From positions 1 to 64,000 of the forward strand of contig DHXU01000009.1 of assembly GCA_002413835.1 (NCBI GenBank): DNA of 64,000 nucleotides, written 5' to 3'. Of this stretch, positions 8,277-17,881 are shown piece by piece. This DNA is from Candidatus Saccharibacteria bacterium UBA5148 (GTDB taxonomy: Bacteria; Patescibacteriota; Saccharimonadia; Saccharimonadales; UBA4665). A program made the translations under genes and the position numbers. A model generated the notes under the pieces. The model was not told where the DNA came from and made no database searches. It saw only the letters and a list, made by a program, of their open reading frames with translations. Numbering within the stretch: position 1 is the stretch's first letter; every line of letters begins with the position of its first letter.

Positions 8277-9182
8277 TTAGGCGCCGACTTTGTCCTTCTT
8301 GGGTTTGCTCTTGGCGTTATGCTCGATATATTCAATGATCTTGGTGGCAACATCGCGGCCGGTCACACGTTCCGGTGTCATGATGCTGGCGGACGAGTTG
8401 ACTTCCAGGACCTTTGGTCCGTCGCTGGAACGCATCATGTCAACACCGCAGACTGGCAGGCCCATAGCCCTGGCCGCCTTGATGGCCATCTTTTCTTCTT
8501 CGGGAGTCAGTTTGACGGCTTTACCGACACCGCCCTGGTGAGTATTAGACCGGAAATCGTCATCCAGGCTTTGGCGTTCGATGCTGGCAACAACCCGGCC
8601 GCCGACTACCAGGGCGCGGATGTCGGTACCGGCCGATTCAGCGACGAATTGCTGCACCATAAAGTTGACGCCTTCGACGTAAAAGGCCTGCATAACAGCG
8701 ATGGCGGCTTTGCGCGTCTCAGCCAACACAACTCCATTGCCATGAGTGCCGCGGGCAACCTTGATAATGAGCGGCGCACCACCAGCGAGTTCAACAATCT
8801 CGTCCAGGTTGGCTGTCTCGCGGGCGAATACAGTCTTCGGAATGCCGACGTCGTGGCGGGCCATGATCTGGTAAGAACGCAATTTGTCGCGCGACCGGTT
8901 GATAGCGATCGAGCTGCCCGTCGTGAAGGCGCCCTGCATTTCGAATTGGCGAACGACGGCAGTTCCGTACTCGGTGTAACTCTGGGCGATGCGCGGAATG
9001 ATGGCGTCAAATTTTGCGACGACTTCACCTTTATAATAAATAACCGGATTGCCACGCTCCACGGTTATGTAACATTTAGCATAATTCACTACCACGACCT
9101 CATGGCCGCGGGATTCGGCAACTTCACGAAGCCGCTTGGTCGTGTAGTTCAGTGAGCCTTTGGAAAGTATAGCTATTCTCAT
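8277..9182 (-). CDS. rimK: RimK-family alpha-L-glutamate ligase (ATP-grasp)
   Basis: 301 residues, the usual RimK length. It has the RimK N-terminal fold (MRIAILSKG), RSRDKLRSYQIMARHDVGIP, the ATP-grasp lysine segment PLIIKVARGTHGNGVVL, the FVAESAGTDIRALVV strand, and metal-binding residues in CGVDMM and LEVNSSAS. RimK enzymes ligate glutamate or similar amino acids to peptide C-termini, classically ribosomal protein S6. The motif after VNSS reads ASIMTPE instead of the usual PGLEGIE, so the acceptor may differ. The start overlaps the RimB-like gene by 4 bases, indicating translational coupling. Confidence 0.88.
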   Translation of the reverse strand: MRIAILSKGSLNYTTKRLREVAESRGHEVVVVNYAKCYITVERGNPVIYYKGEVVAKFDAIIPRIAQSYTEYGTAVVRQFEMQGAFTTGSSIAINRSRDKLRSYQIMARHDVGIPKTVFARETANLDEIVELAGGAPLIIKVARGTHGNGVVLAETRKAAIAVMQAFYVEGVNFMVQQFVAESAGTDIRALVVGGRVVASIERQSLDDDFRSNTHQGGVGKAVKLTPEEEKMAIKAARAMGLPVCGVDMMRSSDGPKVLEVNSSASIMTPERVTGRDVATKIIEYIEHNAKSKPKKDKVGA

Positions 9183-9619
9183 CGTGAATTTTCTCCTTCG
9201 TCATCATGTTCCTGGTTGATTCTGACGTCAACCAACAAGTTATTTTCTCTCAGAAAGCGGCGTCCGATCAGTACTGCACGTTTTAAATCCGACCGATCGG
9301 ACAATCCGATTCGAATAGGGTACGTTTTGTTCTGTATCGTGATAGTCGTGTCTATGATATAGCGTTTGATACGGTGCCCCGTCGCACTCCTGACATAGGT
9401 CTTGATGAAGGTATCTGTTTCCGTTGCCAGTTTCGGATTACCGAGTGGCGTAAACTTAAGTATCCGTTTTCTCAGCATGCCCCGACGAACCACTCTGATC
9501 TCAGTACAGTGCAGAGCTCCTGAGTAGGCCCCGGTGTCGATCTTGGCAATTTCGGAATGTACACCCAGAACCGGTAAATCAACTATTTCAAAACTGCCTA
9601 CGGTCAGACTATTTGTCAT
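9179..9619 (-). CDS. RimB/RloA-like retropepsin-type aspartic protease
   Basis: 146 residues, a typical size. AKIDTGAYSGALHC carries the DTG catalytic motif at about residues 28-30, and LIGRRFL near 116-122 is the conserved second block of this family (formerly called ATP-dependent zinc protease, DUF785). RimB of the RimABK system trims poly-glutamate tails added by RimK. The gene overlaps RimK at its 3' end and the ATP-grasp gene at its 5' end (9609-9619). This coupling supports a ligase plus trimming protease pair. Function as a protease is inferred from the family. Confidence 0.85.
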   Translation of the reverse strand: MTNSLTVGSFEIVDLPVLGVHSEIAKIDTGAYSGALHCTEIRVVRRGMLRKRILKFTPLGNPKLATETDTFIKTYVRSATGHRIKRYIIDTTITIQNKTYPIRIGLSDRSDLKRAVLIGRRFLRENNLLVDVRINQEHDDEGENSR

Positions 9620-10601
9620 GGTTCGTTCCGCTCCATTCGTCTATCATATCAGCAAGTTCGCTGACAATATCATAGTCGTCGCCGCTGCGGACGTCATAAT
9701 ACAGCCGCAGGCACGGTGAAGTGTTGAACTCGAGAAATACATAATTTTCGCCATCACATGGAACGGTAAAGTCCTGTATCAGCATATCAACTACCAGGAA
9801 CTCGGGATTGACGACCGCTGCCAGATGAGCTGCGACAGCTTTGTATGAAGCATCAACACGGTCAGTAACATTTCTCATGATACCGCCGCCCCCGACGAGT
9901 GAGCTTTTACTGAGCTCAACGATTTCACCATCGCCAGGCACGGTAGAGCTGGACAGCAGACTGGCTGCGATTATTGTTTTGTCAAGCTGCGGATATGGAA
10001 CGATCTGAAAATCAAGATTACGACGGGTTTCGTTCTCGGTATCGATCAGTTGCTTCACTGTAGATACCCCGTCGCCGGTAACCTGCGGAGTTTCACGGAA
10101 CAAACAGTGTACCACCTGGCCGTGGAGCACCGTAAACCTTACCTCTTGTCCGGTAAATTGTTGCTGTACCAGTACCTTTTTGCTGTACGCAGATGCAACA
10201 TCGACCGCTGCCTGCAGGTCAGCGGCAGTGGTAATGTCCAACGTCATCCCGAGTGAGCTATGGCTATCGAGCGGCTTTACCACCAGTGGTGTGTAAGCCT
10301 GCCGGAAAGCCTCCAGGTCTGCCTTCTCGGCGGGCAGAGACAATGTTTTTGGAATGGTCGCGCCGTTCAAAGCAGCAAATTGGTACGATACCGCCTTATT
10401 ACTGGCAATTTGCCGTGCAATCGCCGTGACACTGGGATGCACGACTGTCCCGCCCAAAGTCAGCCACTTCTTTCCATCAGGTGCGGTGAACTCACGGTAC
10501 GCCGGCCGTGTGCTAATCTCACGGAGCGTGTAGCCACGCGCCAGAAGACATTTTGTCAGCAGACGAACCGCAGGTTGTGGGGATTCGATAGGGGTTTTCA
10601 C
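9609..10601 (-). CDS. ATP-grasp ligase resembling the cyanophycin synthetase ATP-grasp domain
   Basis: 330 residues. The ATP-grasp core is visible: TPLVVKPLDSHSSLGMTLDI near residues 105-124 (nucleotide-binding lysine), VLVQQQFTGQEVRFTVLHG, TGDGVSTVKQLID (found in CphA and GshF-type enzymes), VVDML and FLEFNTSPCLRLYY (metal-binding Glu/Asn). The layout is that of the N-terminal catalytic half of cyanophycin synthetase, but as a stand-alone protein. It would form an amide bond through an acyl-phosphate. The partner Mur-ligase half is encoded 65 bases upstream. The product cannot be named from sequence. Confidence 0.82.
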   Translation of the reverse strand: MKTPIESPQPAVRLLTKCLLARGYTLREISTRPAYREFTAPDGKKWLTLGGTVVHPSVTAIARQIASNKAVSYQFAALNGATIPKTLSLPAEKADLEAFRQAYTPLVVKPLDSHSSLGMTLDITTAADLQAAVDVASAYSKKVLVQQQFTGQEVRFTVLHGQVVHCLFRETPQVTGDGVSTVKQLIDTENETRRNLDFQIVPYPQLDKTIIAASLLSSSTVPGDGEIVELSKSSLVGGGGIMRNVTDRVDASYKAVAAHLAAVVNPEFLVVDMLIQDFTVPCDGENYVFLEFNTSPCLRLYYDVRSGDDYDIVSELADMIDEWSGTNHDK

Positions 10602-10666
10602 TAGATTACTATAACATAGCAGTCATGCTTTTACAATGATGAACTACCCTTGATGGGAACTTGATT

Positions 10667-11944
10667 TTAGATGAATTCTGCTTTGAATGAATCCTGCACA
10701 AAAGAAAGCGAGCGTTTGATATCGTCATTCACGATCATGACGACGACGTCTTCCGGACGGGCCATCTGAGCGGCGAATTCTACTGCTTCATCCTCACGCA
10801 GTATTCGTGTCACATGCTTATTCGTTGTGTGTGCTCCCTCGGCGAGAATCTGCGACGTGCGGCCGACGATCTGTGGAAATTGTTTTGAACGGACAGATTT
10901 CGGAGAACGCCAGTACCCGTCGATCTTCTCATAAATCACACACTCATCGAACGATTGCCCGATGACTTCGCCGGTCTCACGGATCAACGTGTCGGTACGG
11001 TCATGGGCAAGCCGGACGATACCAATCACTCTGCCGCCTGGACCGGTGAACGTCCTGGCCAGCTTACCAACCTCATGCAGTGAGACCTTTTCATGGGCAT
11101 AATCGGCTAGTATCATCGTACCGCTGGCCGCCCGCAACAAGGTCATCCGGCCACCGTACTTCTCGAGGCGAACTGATTCCAATGCCACCTGCAACTCATT
11201 ATTCCAGCTACCGTTCTGATAGGCATACAATGCTCCGGCCGACATCAGCAGGTTCCAGGTCGAAGGTGGATAATCACCTTTGAAGGCCCACGGTATCAAC
11301 GACATATCGGCCAGCACCGTGTCCTTTTCTGCCGTACGCAGTACGATCCTTGGTCCGTCAACCGTTAATGCCAAGCCGCCCTGTGCCAGATGTGCGTCTA
11401 CATCAAAATGCTCGAACGTGAACCCGCACGGCAAAAGATGAATATCAAGACCGTCCGGTATGACCTTGAGCCGGTCAACTACCAATGGATCGTCGGCATT
11501 GAAAACAGCCCAACCGTCTTTGGCAATCCGCTCAAAGACAAACTGTTTTGCCGTAGCTATGTCCTGCTTCGTCTGGATACGGGCCGACGAACCGAGATGG
11601 TCTTCAAACACGTTCAGGAATACGCCGACAGTGTGTTCCCGGTAGCCAAGGCCGGCCGAAGCGCTCGATCCAAGAGCTGCTTCAAGTACGGCGACACCCC
11701 GTTCGGCCAGTGTCGGGTTAACCAGAAATTCCCAAAGATATCTGCCTGGCGATACGGTCGGGACTAGACCCCACGTTTCCTTCGAATCATCAAGAGTACT
11801 ACGCTGCTTACCGTTGATATAATGGCCGGTGGTATCAACTCTCAAAACGTTGTGTTGCAGTTTCTGCAGAATATCGGCAACCACGAACGATGTCGTCGTC
11901 TTGCCCTTCGTGCCAGTGATGGTGATTTTTGGAATTGCTGACAT
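10667..11944 (-). CDS. Mur ligase family protein, cyanophycin-synthetase C-terminal-like
   Basis: 425 residues. It opens with the Mur P-loop GTKGKTTT (about 11-18), then VLEAALGSSASAGLGY and GVFLNVFEDHLG, wording typical of the CphA Mur-like half rather than MurC-F. Later blocks include FNADD, ILADYAHEKVSLHEVGKLA and VVMIVNDDI. Such domains use ATP to join an amino acid to a growing chain. The gene is first in the minus-strand cluster with ATP-grasp, RimB-like, RimK-like and DUF192 genes. Together with the next gene it looks like a cyanophycin synthetase split into two polypeptides; the real polymer is unknown. Confidence 0.83.
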   Translation of the reverse strand: MSAIPKITITGTKGKTTTSFVVADILQKLQHNVLRVDTTGHYINGKQRSTLDDSKETWGLVPTVSPGRYLWEFLVNPTLAERGVAVLEAALGSSASAGLGYREHTVGVFLNVFEDHLGSSARIQTKQDIATAKQFVFERIAKDGWAVFNADDPLVVDRLKVIPDGLDIHLLPCGFTFEHFDVDAHLAQGGLALTVDGPRIVLRTAEKDTVLADMSLIPWAFKGDYPPSTWNLLMSAGALYAYQNGSWNNELQVALESVRLEKYGGRMTLLRAASGTMILADYAHEKVSLHEVGKLARTFTGPGGRVIGIVRLAHDRTDTLIRETGEVIGQSFDECVIYEKIDGYWRSPKSVRSKQFPQIVGRTSQILAEGAHTTNKHVTRILREDEAVEFAAQMARPEDVVVMIVNDDIKRSLSFVQDSFKAEFI

Positions 11945-12095
11945 GTGTTATCCCTCTAGGTGTTGCATAATACGGATCAATTGGTCGGCAAGCATGCCTG
12001 TCTGCGGATCAGGATGAGACCTGCTTCTAGCATACATGACTTTCACGGTCCAGATGACCATCGGCTACATTTTCATCATTGAAAGCCGGCATATC

Positions 12096-12212
12096 CTAAT
12101 TGTGCATCGTTGTGACACGCGAATAGACGAAAAAGATTATCAGGGCAATGACCGCCAGAATACATAGCATCATAGGTATAAAACCACGCTGATCGGGCAT
12201 ACGCTTATTCAT
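12096..12212 (-). CDS. Small single-pass membrane protein, 38 residues
   Basis: This short reading frame in the gap upstream of the Mur ligase gene encodes a basic N-terminus (MNKRMPDQRG), one hydrophobic span of about 20 residues (FIPMMLCILAVIALIIFFVY) and a short tail. The topology is that of a small bitopic membrane peptide. The ribosome binding site is weak (GGAT upstream of the ATG). It lies 151 bases ahead of the Mur ligase start on the same strand. A chance frame is possible, but the clean Lys/Arg-TM-tail layout argues for a gene. Confidence 0.5.
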   Translation of the reverse strand: MNKRMPDQRGFIPMMLCILAVIALIIFFVYSRVTTMHN

Positions 12213-12325
12213 TACGATCCATTATTACTCGGACGCCGTTATTTGTACAGAAAAATGCTTATGCTAAGAAGACTAGTGTACATCATATTTGCATAATCGG
12301 AAACATTAGGTATATACTGCACTCC

Positions 12326-13120
12326 ATGAACTTTCCAGAATCACCGACCCCTGCCGAACATCCTGACCTAGTTGAGTTCTACGAGCGAGTGCAGCAAATT
12401 GAGGGACTGGCCCCTGATGTTGCCGCTTTTTTTGTTGAGTTTCAGCAACACCAGGAGGCCAGACTTGCAGCTTTGGCCCGTGAAAAGGAACAGCTCGCAT
12501 TCGCAGCTGAGCATAATCCTATTACCGCCATGCTGAACCGGCGCGGCATACACCGCCAGGTAGCCGAGGCACGAAAAAGCATGCCGGATGTTACCTTTGG
12601 CGTCGTGTTCGCTGATCTCAGCCGCTTCAAGGACATCAATGACATGTATGGGCACCAGTTTGGCAATTTCGTCCTGAACCTAGTTGCCAGTCAGTTTCGA
12701 AGTGCTGATATCTATGGCCTCCTCGGTAATCCTGGTGGCGACGAATTTGAGGTTGTTGCTCCCCTGATTCCCGACCCGAACATTCCGATCAGAAATACTC
12801 AGCTCACAGAAGCCGAACGTTTGCAGGGACTGGTGCAAAAGACGCGCAATATCGGCCCTGATCTCAGTGCCATGGACTCCAGACTGGCAGGATTGCAATT
12901 CGGTATTGCCGCCGGCGGTGTCATGCTGACGCCGGGCATGTCACTGGAAGATGCTGAAGCTGCTGCCGACACGGCTATGTATGCCAATAAGAGAAGTCAG
13001 AGACGAATCCTGACACCTGCGCAGCTGGGACATCTCAGTACCGTCGCCGCTCATGTCGCCGAAGCCGGCATCAGTTACCGCGAGTTACCTGGCTATCTGG
13101 AAGATCTCGGGCGGCTCTAG
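12326..13120 (+). CDS. GGDEF domain protein (probable diguanylate cyclase)
   Basis: 264 residues, no membrane segment. Residues 1-60 form a helical or coiled-coil lead-in. The GGDEF domain follows (about 63-235): [11 protein letters not shown], the metal-binding aspartate in [16 protein letters not shown], an intact GGDEF in [11 protein letters not shown], and the C-terminal [10 protein letters not shown] block. With the active motif intact it should condense two GTP into c-di-GMP; I see no clear RxxD inhibitory site. It runs opposite to its neighbours, and its 3' end overlaps the convergent dnaJ gene by 4 bases. A possible target is the cellulose-synthase-like operon at 60689, although that enzyme lacks a visible PilZ domain. 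Confidence 0.85.
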   Translation: MNFPESPTPAEHPDLVEFYERVQQIEGLAPDVAAFFVEFQQHQEARLAALAREKEQLAFAAEHNPITAMLNRRGIHRQVAEARKSMPDVTFGVVFADLSRFKDINDMYGHQFGNFVLNLVASQFRSADIYGLLGNPGGDEFEVVAPLIPDPNIPIRNTQLTEAERLQGLVQKTRNIGPDLSAMDSRLAGLQFGIAAGGVMLTPGMSLEDAEAAADTAMYANKRSQRRILTPAQLGHLSTVAAHVAEAGISYRELPGYLEDLGRL

Positions 13121-14274
13121 TTCCAGAATTTGCGCTTCGGCGTTGTCTCGGCCTGGAATTCGCGCAGTAATTCTTCCTGGCGCTTCGATAGTTTCGTAGG
13201 TGTGTCGACGATGATCGTCACGATGTGAGCACCGCGAGACTGATCGGCGCTGGAGCGGCCATTTTTCAGGCGCGGGACGCCGTGTCCCGATAATTTGAAG
13301 TCGCTGCCGCTCTGGGTGCCGGCTGGCACTTTCATACGGATCAGGCCGTCAACTGTCTCGACTTCGATCTCAGTACCGATGGCCGCCTGGACCAAATCGA
13401 TATGTTCGTCGCTAAGGATCAGTTCGCCTTCGCGGGTGAATTGCTTGTGTGGTTTGACACGGATGTTGACGTATAAGTCTCCCTTGGGTCCATTGGCGAC
13501 AGCTTCGCCATGCTCGCGCAGCCGTACCGTCGCGCCATCGTCGATGCCGGCCGGGATCTTCATCTTGACCAGCTGCTTCTTGGCCTGAGTTCCCTTGCCG
13601 CGGCAGACGGTACAGACTTTATCGGGAATCTTGCCGCGGCCGTTACATTTCGGACAGATACTGGCCTGCTGGATGTTACCAAAGATGGTGCGGGTGACAT
13701 TGACGACCTGGCCTGAGCCGCCACACTGGTCACAGGTCTTTAATTGGTGTCCGGGCTCGACGGTTGTTCCCTTGCAGTGTTCGCAGGTATCCTCCAGATT
13801 AAGGTTTAATTCTACCTCTGTACCGAAGATAGCCTGTTCGAAGCTGATTTCGACCTGGGTTTCGACGTCACGTCCCCGTTGCTGACGACGATTTCCACCG
13901 GCCTGTTGTCCACCACCGCCAAAGAAACTGCTGAAGATATCACCAAGTCCAAGGTCACCGAAGTCAAAGCCACCAGCTTGACCTGCCGAGCCGCCTGGTG
14001 CTTGTCCGAAACCGCCAAAGCCTTCGTAGGGATTACCGCCGCTATAGCCATTCTGGCCACCGACACCAGCATGGCCGAATTGATCATAACGCTGGCGCTT
14101 CGAGGGGTCTTTCAGGATTTCATAAGCCTCGTTGACTTCCTTGAACTTGGCCTCGTCGCCGCCGCGGTCCGGATGGTGTTCGATAGCCGCCCGGCGAAAG
14201 GCCTTTTTGACTTCATCGGCACTAGCATCCTTACCGACGCCTAATATCTCGTAATAATCTCGTTTGGTTGCCAT
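13117..14274 (-). CDS. dnaJ: Chaperone protein DnaJ
   Basis: 385 residues, full length. The J domain has the HPD motif (EHHPDRGGD near residue 33). A Gly/Phe-rich region follows (about 70-130). The zinc region carries four CxxCxGxG-type repeats ([30 protein letters not shown]-like), then the substrate-binding C-terminal domains. It stimulates DnaK ATPase and binds unfolded proteins. It is last of a minus-strand group with the 113-residue protein and the NYN protein. I see no CIRCE immediately upstream, so it may be transcribed from the NYN promoter. Confidence 0.97.
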   Translation of the reverse strand: MATKRDYYEILGVGKDASADEVKKAFRRAAIEHHPDRGGDEAKFKEVNEAYEILKDPSKRQRYDQFGHAGVGGQNGYSGGNPYEGFGGFGQAPGGSAGQAGGFDFGDLGLGDIFSSFFGGGGQQAGGNRRQQRGRDVETQVEISFEQAIFGTEVELNLNLEDTCEHCKGTTVEPGHQLKTCDQCGGSGQVVNVTRTIFGNIQQASICPKCNGRGKIPDKVCTVCRGKGTQAKKQLVKMKIPAGIDDGATVRLREHGEAVANGPKGDLYVNIRVKPHKQFTREGELILSDEHIDLVQAAIGTEIEVETVDGLIRMKVPAGTQSGSDFKLSGHGVPRLKNGRSSADQSRGAHIVTIIVDTPTKLSKRQEELLREFQAETTPKRKFWN

Positions 14275-14286
14275 AGTCTACCTAGT

Positions 14287-14628
14287 TTATCCGTAATATT
14301 CTTCAGCATCTATTTGGTATTGTTTTTCGTCGACATGAAATGCTTCATCATCGATGGACGCAACCATTGACGCCTCGCATAATTCAATCAGTGCTATCAC
14401 CTGTTTAGGTGTAAATCTATAGTATTCATTTATGCAAGAAACCGCACTTTCCAATTCACTACTGACAAAGTTTCCAGTGTCACAACGGAGGGAATCCCGC
14501 CTTCGCTCTTCTATAGAATCGGCCTGGATCGCTGCATGCAAAGCGGATACAACCGTAGGATATACTGTATCGACCTGTCGGGCCTGGCGCTCATATAACC
14601 GCTCTTCGAAATCGATGACTTCACCCAT
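14287..14628 (-). CDS. Small unknown acidic protein
   Basis: 113 residues, no recognised family. The N-terminus (MGEVIDFEERLYERQARQ) is charged and helical, and the rest is acidic with several Tyr and Glu near the end. It overlaps the end of the NYN-domain gene by 8 bases and sits 12 bases upstream of dnaJ, so the three genes are probably co-transcribed. No membrane segment or signal peptide is seen. Confidence 0.7.
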   Translation of the reverse strand: MGEVIDFEERLYERQARQVDTVYPTVVSALHAAIQADSIEERRRDSLRCDTGNFVSSELESAVSCINEYYRFTPKQVIALIELCEASMVASIDDEAFHVDEKQYQIDAEEYYG

Positions 14629-15268
14629 TATGAACTCCTGAATCCTGGTGATTGTCCAGATGCTCCTGATGGCCGTGGAAGGCCTGCTTGATCTGTTCCC
14701 GGGTATACGACACAGTCCGGTCGGTGGCTACTTCCATAGCGTGGTTGGTCTCTTCGCCAAAACACAGGTAGGTGATGCTGGCGCCGGATTTGCGGGCGAT
14801 GTTCAAGGCCGGTATCATGTCGGCGTCCGAGCTCAGTACGATGATCTCGCGCACATTATCATGCACGGCTGCCATGACCATTTCCGAGGCCAGCCGGACA
14901 TCGACGCCCTTTTCCTGCAGCACCATGGTACGGCGACCACAGTGGTAACAGGCGTTGCTTTCGTGGACTTTCAGATTACCGGCCTTCACAACCTGGATAC
15001 CCTGATTGGTCAACATAGCGATCCAGCGCCGGTGCGACTCCTGGATAGATGTTATTTTGTTCATCAGCAGCTCGGGAATCTCAAACTTCGGCTGCTTGAT
15101 ACGGGTCGTGTAGTAGGCAATGCTATCCGGTGTCTCGGGCAATGCCGCGTGGATCAGCTGCCGGATGTCCAGCTGGAACGTCTCGTCGCGGTCACTGATC
15201 ATGTGCTCCTGAAATAAGACCTCAACCAGTCGGTGTCGTAGATTTTCGCCGTCGATGAATACTTTCAC
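14621..15268 (-). CDS. NYN domain protein (LabA/DUF88-like, PIN-fold RNase)
   Basis: 215 residues. The PIN/NYN acidic residues are in place: D6 and E8 in FIDGENLR, the Asp in EKGVDVRLASEMV, and SSDADMIPALN with two more aspartates. A CYHCGRR pair near residue 107 could bind zinc. NYN proteins are predicted metal-dependent RNases or RNA-binding regulators. The gene heads a coupled set with the 113-residue protein and dnaJ, linking a putative RNase to chaperone expression. Substrate unknown. Confidence 0.85.
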   Translation of the reverse strand: MKVFIDGENLRHRLVEVLFQEHMISDRDETFQLDIRQLIHAALPETPDSIAYYTTRIKQPKFEIPELLMNKITSIQESHRRWIAMLTNQGIQVVKAGNLKVHESNACYHCGRRTMVLQEKGVDVRLASEMVMAAVHDNVREIIVLSSDADMIPALNIARKSGASITYLCFGEETNHAMEVATDRTVSYTREQIKQAFHGHQEHLDNHQDSGVHNG

Positions 15269-15370
15269 GTGTGTCTCATTTCGTTAGGGTTTTATGCGAA
15301 CAGGTTACCAGTCGCTATGCAGTGTCACTAGGATATATTGTAGCAAGTTTTTCGAAAGTATTTTGAGTCA

Positions 15371-15407
15371 AAAAAGCCCCGCTGAGGTCCGAGGACCAAC
15401 ACGGGGT
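15371..15407 (-). terminator. Intrinsic terminator of the dnaK transcript
   Basis: On the minus strand an outer CCCCG/CGGGG stem with an inner GGTCC/GGACC stem is followed by TTTTTT. It lies about 50 bases after the acetyltransferase gene, so it closes the dnaK-acetyltransferase unit. Confidence 0.75.
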
Positions 15408-15458
15408 GTATTTCGTATTGTACGACTTACACCCCTGTTTGTCAATGTGGTTATCAAC

Positions 15459-15905
15459 TTATACTAATTCTTTCTGCATCGGGAGGTGGCGAAGGCCGCG
15501 GAGCTCGAACTCCGGGCCGCAGACACTATACCCGACTCGCTCATACAAACTTCTAGCGTCGATCCGGGCGTTTAATATGATAGCTTCCGCCCCGACATGC
15601 TGCGCCAAAGATTCCATGTACCACAGGATTTGTTGTCCATATCCGCGGCCACGATACTCCGGGTCAGTTGCCATGTACCGAACCTGCAATAGCGTTGGGT
15701 CTGCTAGTGTTTGATTCAAGCGGCCGGTAGCAACCAGCCGTTCGTCAACAAAAACTGCGCCGTGAACTGTTCCTTCCGAATAGTCCAGGTCGTCGTGTTC
15801 TAAGCCTTTCGGTTCTCCGAGTGGTGCGCGCAATACTTTCCAGCGTAAATCAAAGACCTGGGACATTTCCTCTGCTGTTGGTACGCGAACTATCGCTTCT
15901 GCCAT
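15459..15905 (-). CDS. GNAT family N-acetyltransferase
   Basis: 148 residues from the ATG at 15905, one base after the dnaK stop. The acetyl-CoA-binding block is visible: VRYMATDPEYRGRGYGQQIL (the RGxG/GRG loop), followed by a helix, ILNARIDARSLYERVGY and a C-terminal strand. The length suits a single-domain GNAT enzyme. The acceptor is unknown. The position directly behind dnaK and before the terminator indicates heat-shock co-transcription, which is unusual for a GNAT gene. Confidence 0.85.
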   Translation of the reverse strand: MAEAIVRVPTAEEMSQVFDLRWKVLRAPLGEPKGLEHDDLDYSEGTVHGAVFVDERLVATGRLNQTLADPTLLQVRYMATDPEYRGRGYGQQILWYMESLAQHVGAEAIILNARIDARSLYERVGYSVCGPEFELRGLRHLPMQKELV

Positions 15906-15906
15906 G

Positions 15907-17853
15907 TTATTTCTTGTCGTCGACGACTTCGCCTTCGACGGGGCCTTCTTCGGTCTTATTGTCTGTGCGCTTAGCAGTCGATTCGCCGTCTGCTTCTGCG
16001 GCACCATCTTCGCTGGCACCTTCAGTCGGAGCATCTTTGCTGGCCTGCTCGTACATCTTGGCACCGATCGGCATCAGTTTGTCGTTGAGCTCTTTGGCGG
16101 CCTTCTCGAGCTCTTCCTTGCTGGCCTTGTCATCTTTGACGACCTTCTGGGCGGCTTCTACGGCTTCGTCGAGGGTTTTCTTGTCTTCGTCGCTGATCTT
16201 GTCGCCATTGTCTCTCTTCAGCTTCTCAGCCTGGTAGACGGCGCTGTCCAGCAGATTCCGGGCTTCGACGGCGTCTTTGCGCTGTTTGTCCTCTTCGGCA
16301 TGAGTTTCGGCTTCTTTGGCCATCTTTTCGACTTCAGTCTTGTCGAGGTTACCACTGCCGGAGATAGTGATGCTCTGCTCCTTGCCGGTGCCCTTGTCTT
16401 TGGCAGCGACGTGCAAGATACCGTTGGCGTCGATATTGAAGGTAACTTCGACCTGCGGGACGCCGCGAGGGGCTGGCGGGATGCCATCAAGTATGAAGCG
16501 GCCGAGCGACTTGTTACCGTCGATCATATCGCGCTCACCCTGGGCAACGTGGATTTCTACCTGGTTCTGGTTGTCGGCAGCCGTCGAGAAAACTTCAGAC
16601 TTAGAAGTTGGGATGGTCGTGTTGCGCTCAATCAGCTTTGTCATGACACCACCCATGGTCTCAATACCGAGGCTCAATGGAGTCACGTCAAGAAGCAGGA
16701 CGTCTTTGACGTCACCCTGCAGGACACCGCCCTGGATGGCGGCACCGACAGCGACGACTTCGTCAGGGTTCACACCCTTCATCGGGTCTTTGCCGAAGAT
16801 TTTCTTGACCTGTTCCTGGACAGCTGGCATGCGGGTCATACCACCGACCAGGACGATGGCTTCGATGTCGCTGGCCTGCAGGCCAGCATCTTTCAGGGCT
16901 TTAATACAAGGATCAGCCGTCTTGCTGATCAGGTCGCCGACCAGGCTTTCCAGCTTGGCACGCGTCAACTTGTGTTCGAAGTGCTTCGGACCGTCAGCGT
17001 CAGCGGTCAGGAATGGCAGGTTGACGTTAACTTCCTGGGCGGATGAGAGTTCGATCTTGGCCTTTTCAGCTTCGTCGCGCAGACGTTGCATAGCGGCTTT
17101 GTCATTCGATATGTCGAGTCCGCTGTCTTTCTTGAACTCATCGACGAAATAGTTCACCAGTACGCGGTCAAAGTCGGCGCCGCCGAGGTGGGTGTCGCCG
17201 TTGGTAGATTTCACTTCAAAGACACCATCGCCAAGTTCCAGGATGGATACATCAAACGTACCACCACCGAGGTCGTAGACAGCGATTTTCTCGTCTTTTT
17301 TGTCGCCCTTATCAAGGCCGTAGGCCAGAGCGGCGGCAGTTGGTTCGTTGATGATGCGCTTAACCTCGAGGCCGGCGATCTTACCAGCGTCCTTAGTCGC
17401 CTGGCGCTGTGAGTCGTCGAAGTAAGCCGGTACGGTGATAACAGCTTCAGTAACCGGGCCGCCGAGGAAGCTTTCAGCGTCAGCCTTCAGCTTGCCGAGG
17501 ATCATGGCGCTGATTTCCTCTGGGCTGTATTCCTTGTCGGCCATCTTTACCTTGACACCATTGCCGGATTTGACGATTTCGTAGCCCATCAGCTTGAGGT
17601 CGCGCTGGACTTCTTTGTCGCTGAAGTTGCGGCCGATCAGACGTTTGACTTCATAAATCGTATTTTTAGAGTTAGTAACCTGCTGGCGGCGGGCCACCTG
17701 ACCAACCAGGCGTTCGCCGTTTTTATTGACAGCAACAACAGATGGGGTAGTGCGAGCGCCTTCAGAGTTAGCGATAATCTCCGGCTTGCCGGACTGCATG
17801 ACGGCCATTGCCGAGTTGGTTGTACCGAGGTCGATTCCGATGATCTTACCCAT
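15907..17853 (-). CDS. dnaK: Chaperone protein DnaK (Hsp70)
   Basis: 648 residues, full length. The nucleotide-binding domain begins [17 protein letters not shown] and carries the phosphate-2 block [11 protein letters not shown] and the linker-proximal [15 protein letters not shown]. The substrate-binding domain and helical lid follow, ending in an acidic tail ([10 protein letters not shown]). AAAGGAG precedes the start. It works with DnaJ and GrpE in protein folding. The promoter region has two HrcA operator (CIRCE) sequences, so it should be derepressed by heat or unfolded protein. It is separated from hrcA-grpE by inserted secreted-protein genes. Confidence 0.98.
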   Translation of the reverse strand: MGKIIGIDLGTTNSAMAVMQSGKPEIIANSEGARTTPSVVAVNKNGERLVGQVARRQQVTNSKNTIYEVKRLIGRNFSDKEVQRDLKLMGYEIVKSGNGVKVKMADKEYSPEEISAMILGKLKADAESFLGGPVTEAVITVPAYFDDSQRQATKDAGKIAGLEVKRIINEPTAAALAYGLDKGDKKDEKIAVYDLGGGTFDVSILELGDGVFEVKSTNGDTHLGGADFDRVLVNYFVDEFKKDSGLDISNDKAAMQRLRDEAEKAKIELSSAQEVNVNLPFLTADADGPKHFEHKLTRAKLESLVGDLISKTADPCIKALKDAGLQASDIEAIVLVGGMTRMPAVQEQVKKIFGKDPMKGVNPDEVVAVGAAIQGGVLQGDVKDVLLLDVTPLSLGIETMGGVMTKLIERNTTIPTSKSEVFSTAADNQNQVEIHVAQGERDMIDGNKSLGRFILDGIPPAPRGVPQVEVTFNIDANGILHVAAKDKGTGKEQSITISGSGNLDKTEVEKMAKEAETHAEEDKQRKDAVEARNLLDSAVYQAEKLKRDNGDKISDEDKKTLDEAVEAAQKVVKDDKASKEELEKAAKELNDKLMPIGAKMYEQASKDAPTEGASEDGAAEADGESTAKRTDNKTEEGPVEGEVVDDKK

Positions 17854-17881
17854 AGTATTGGTTCTCCTTTGAATATATTAC

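Noticed and set aside
8070..9155. 361-codon plus-strand frame
   Set aside because: It lies opposite the RimK-like gene, which has clear family motifs; the long frame is an antisense by-product of its codon use.
15904..17046. 380-codon plus-strand frame
   Set aside because: Antisense of dnaK; the repeated VFVADL-type wording is what the complement of Hsp70 codons produces.
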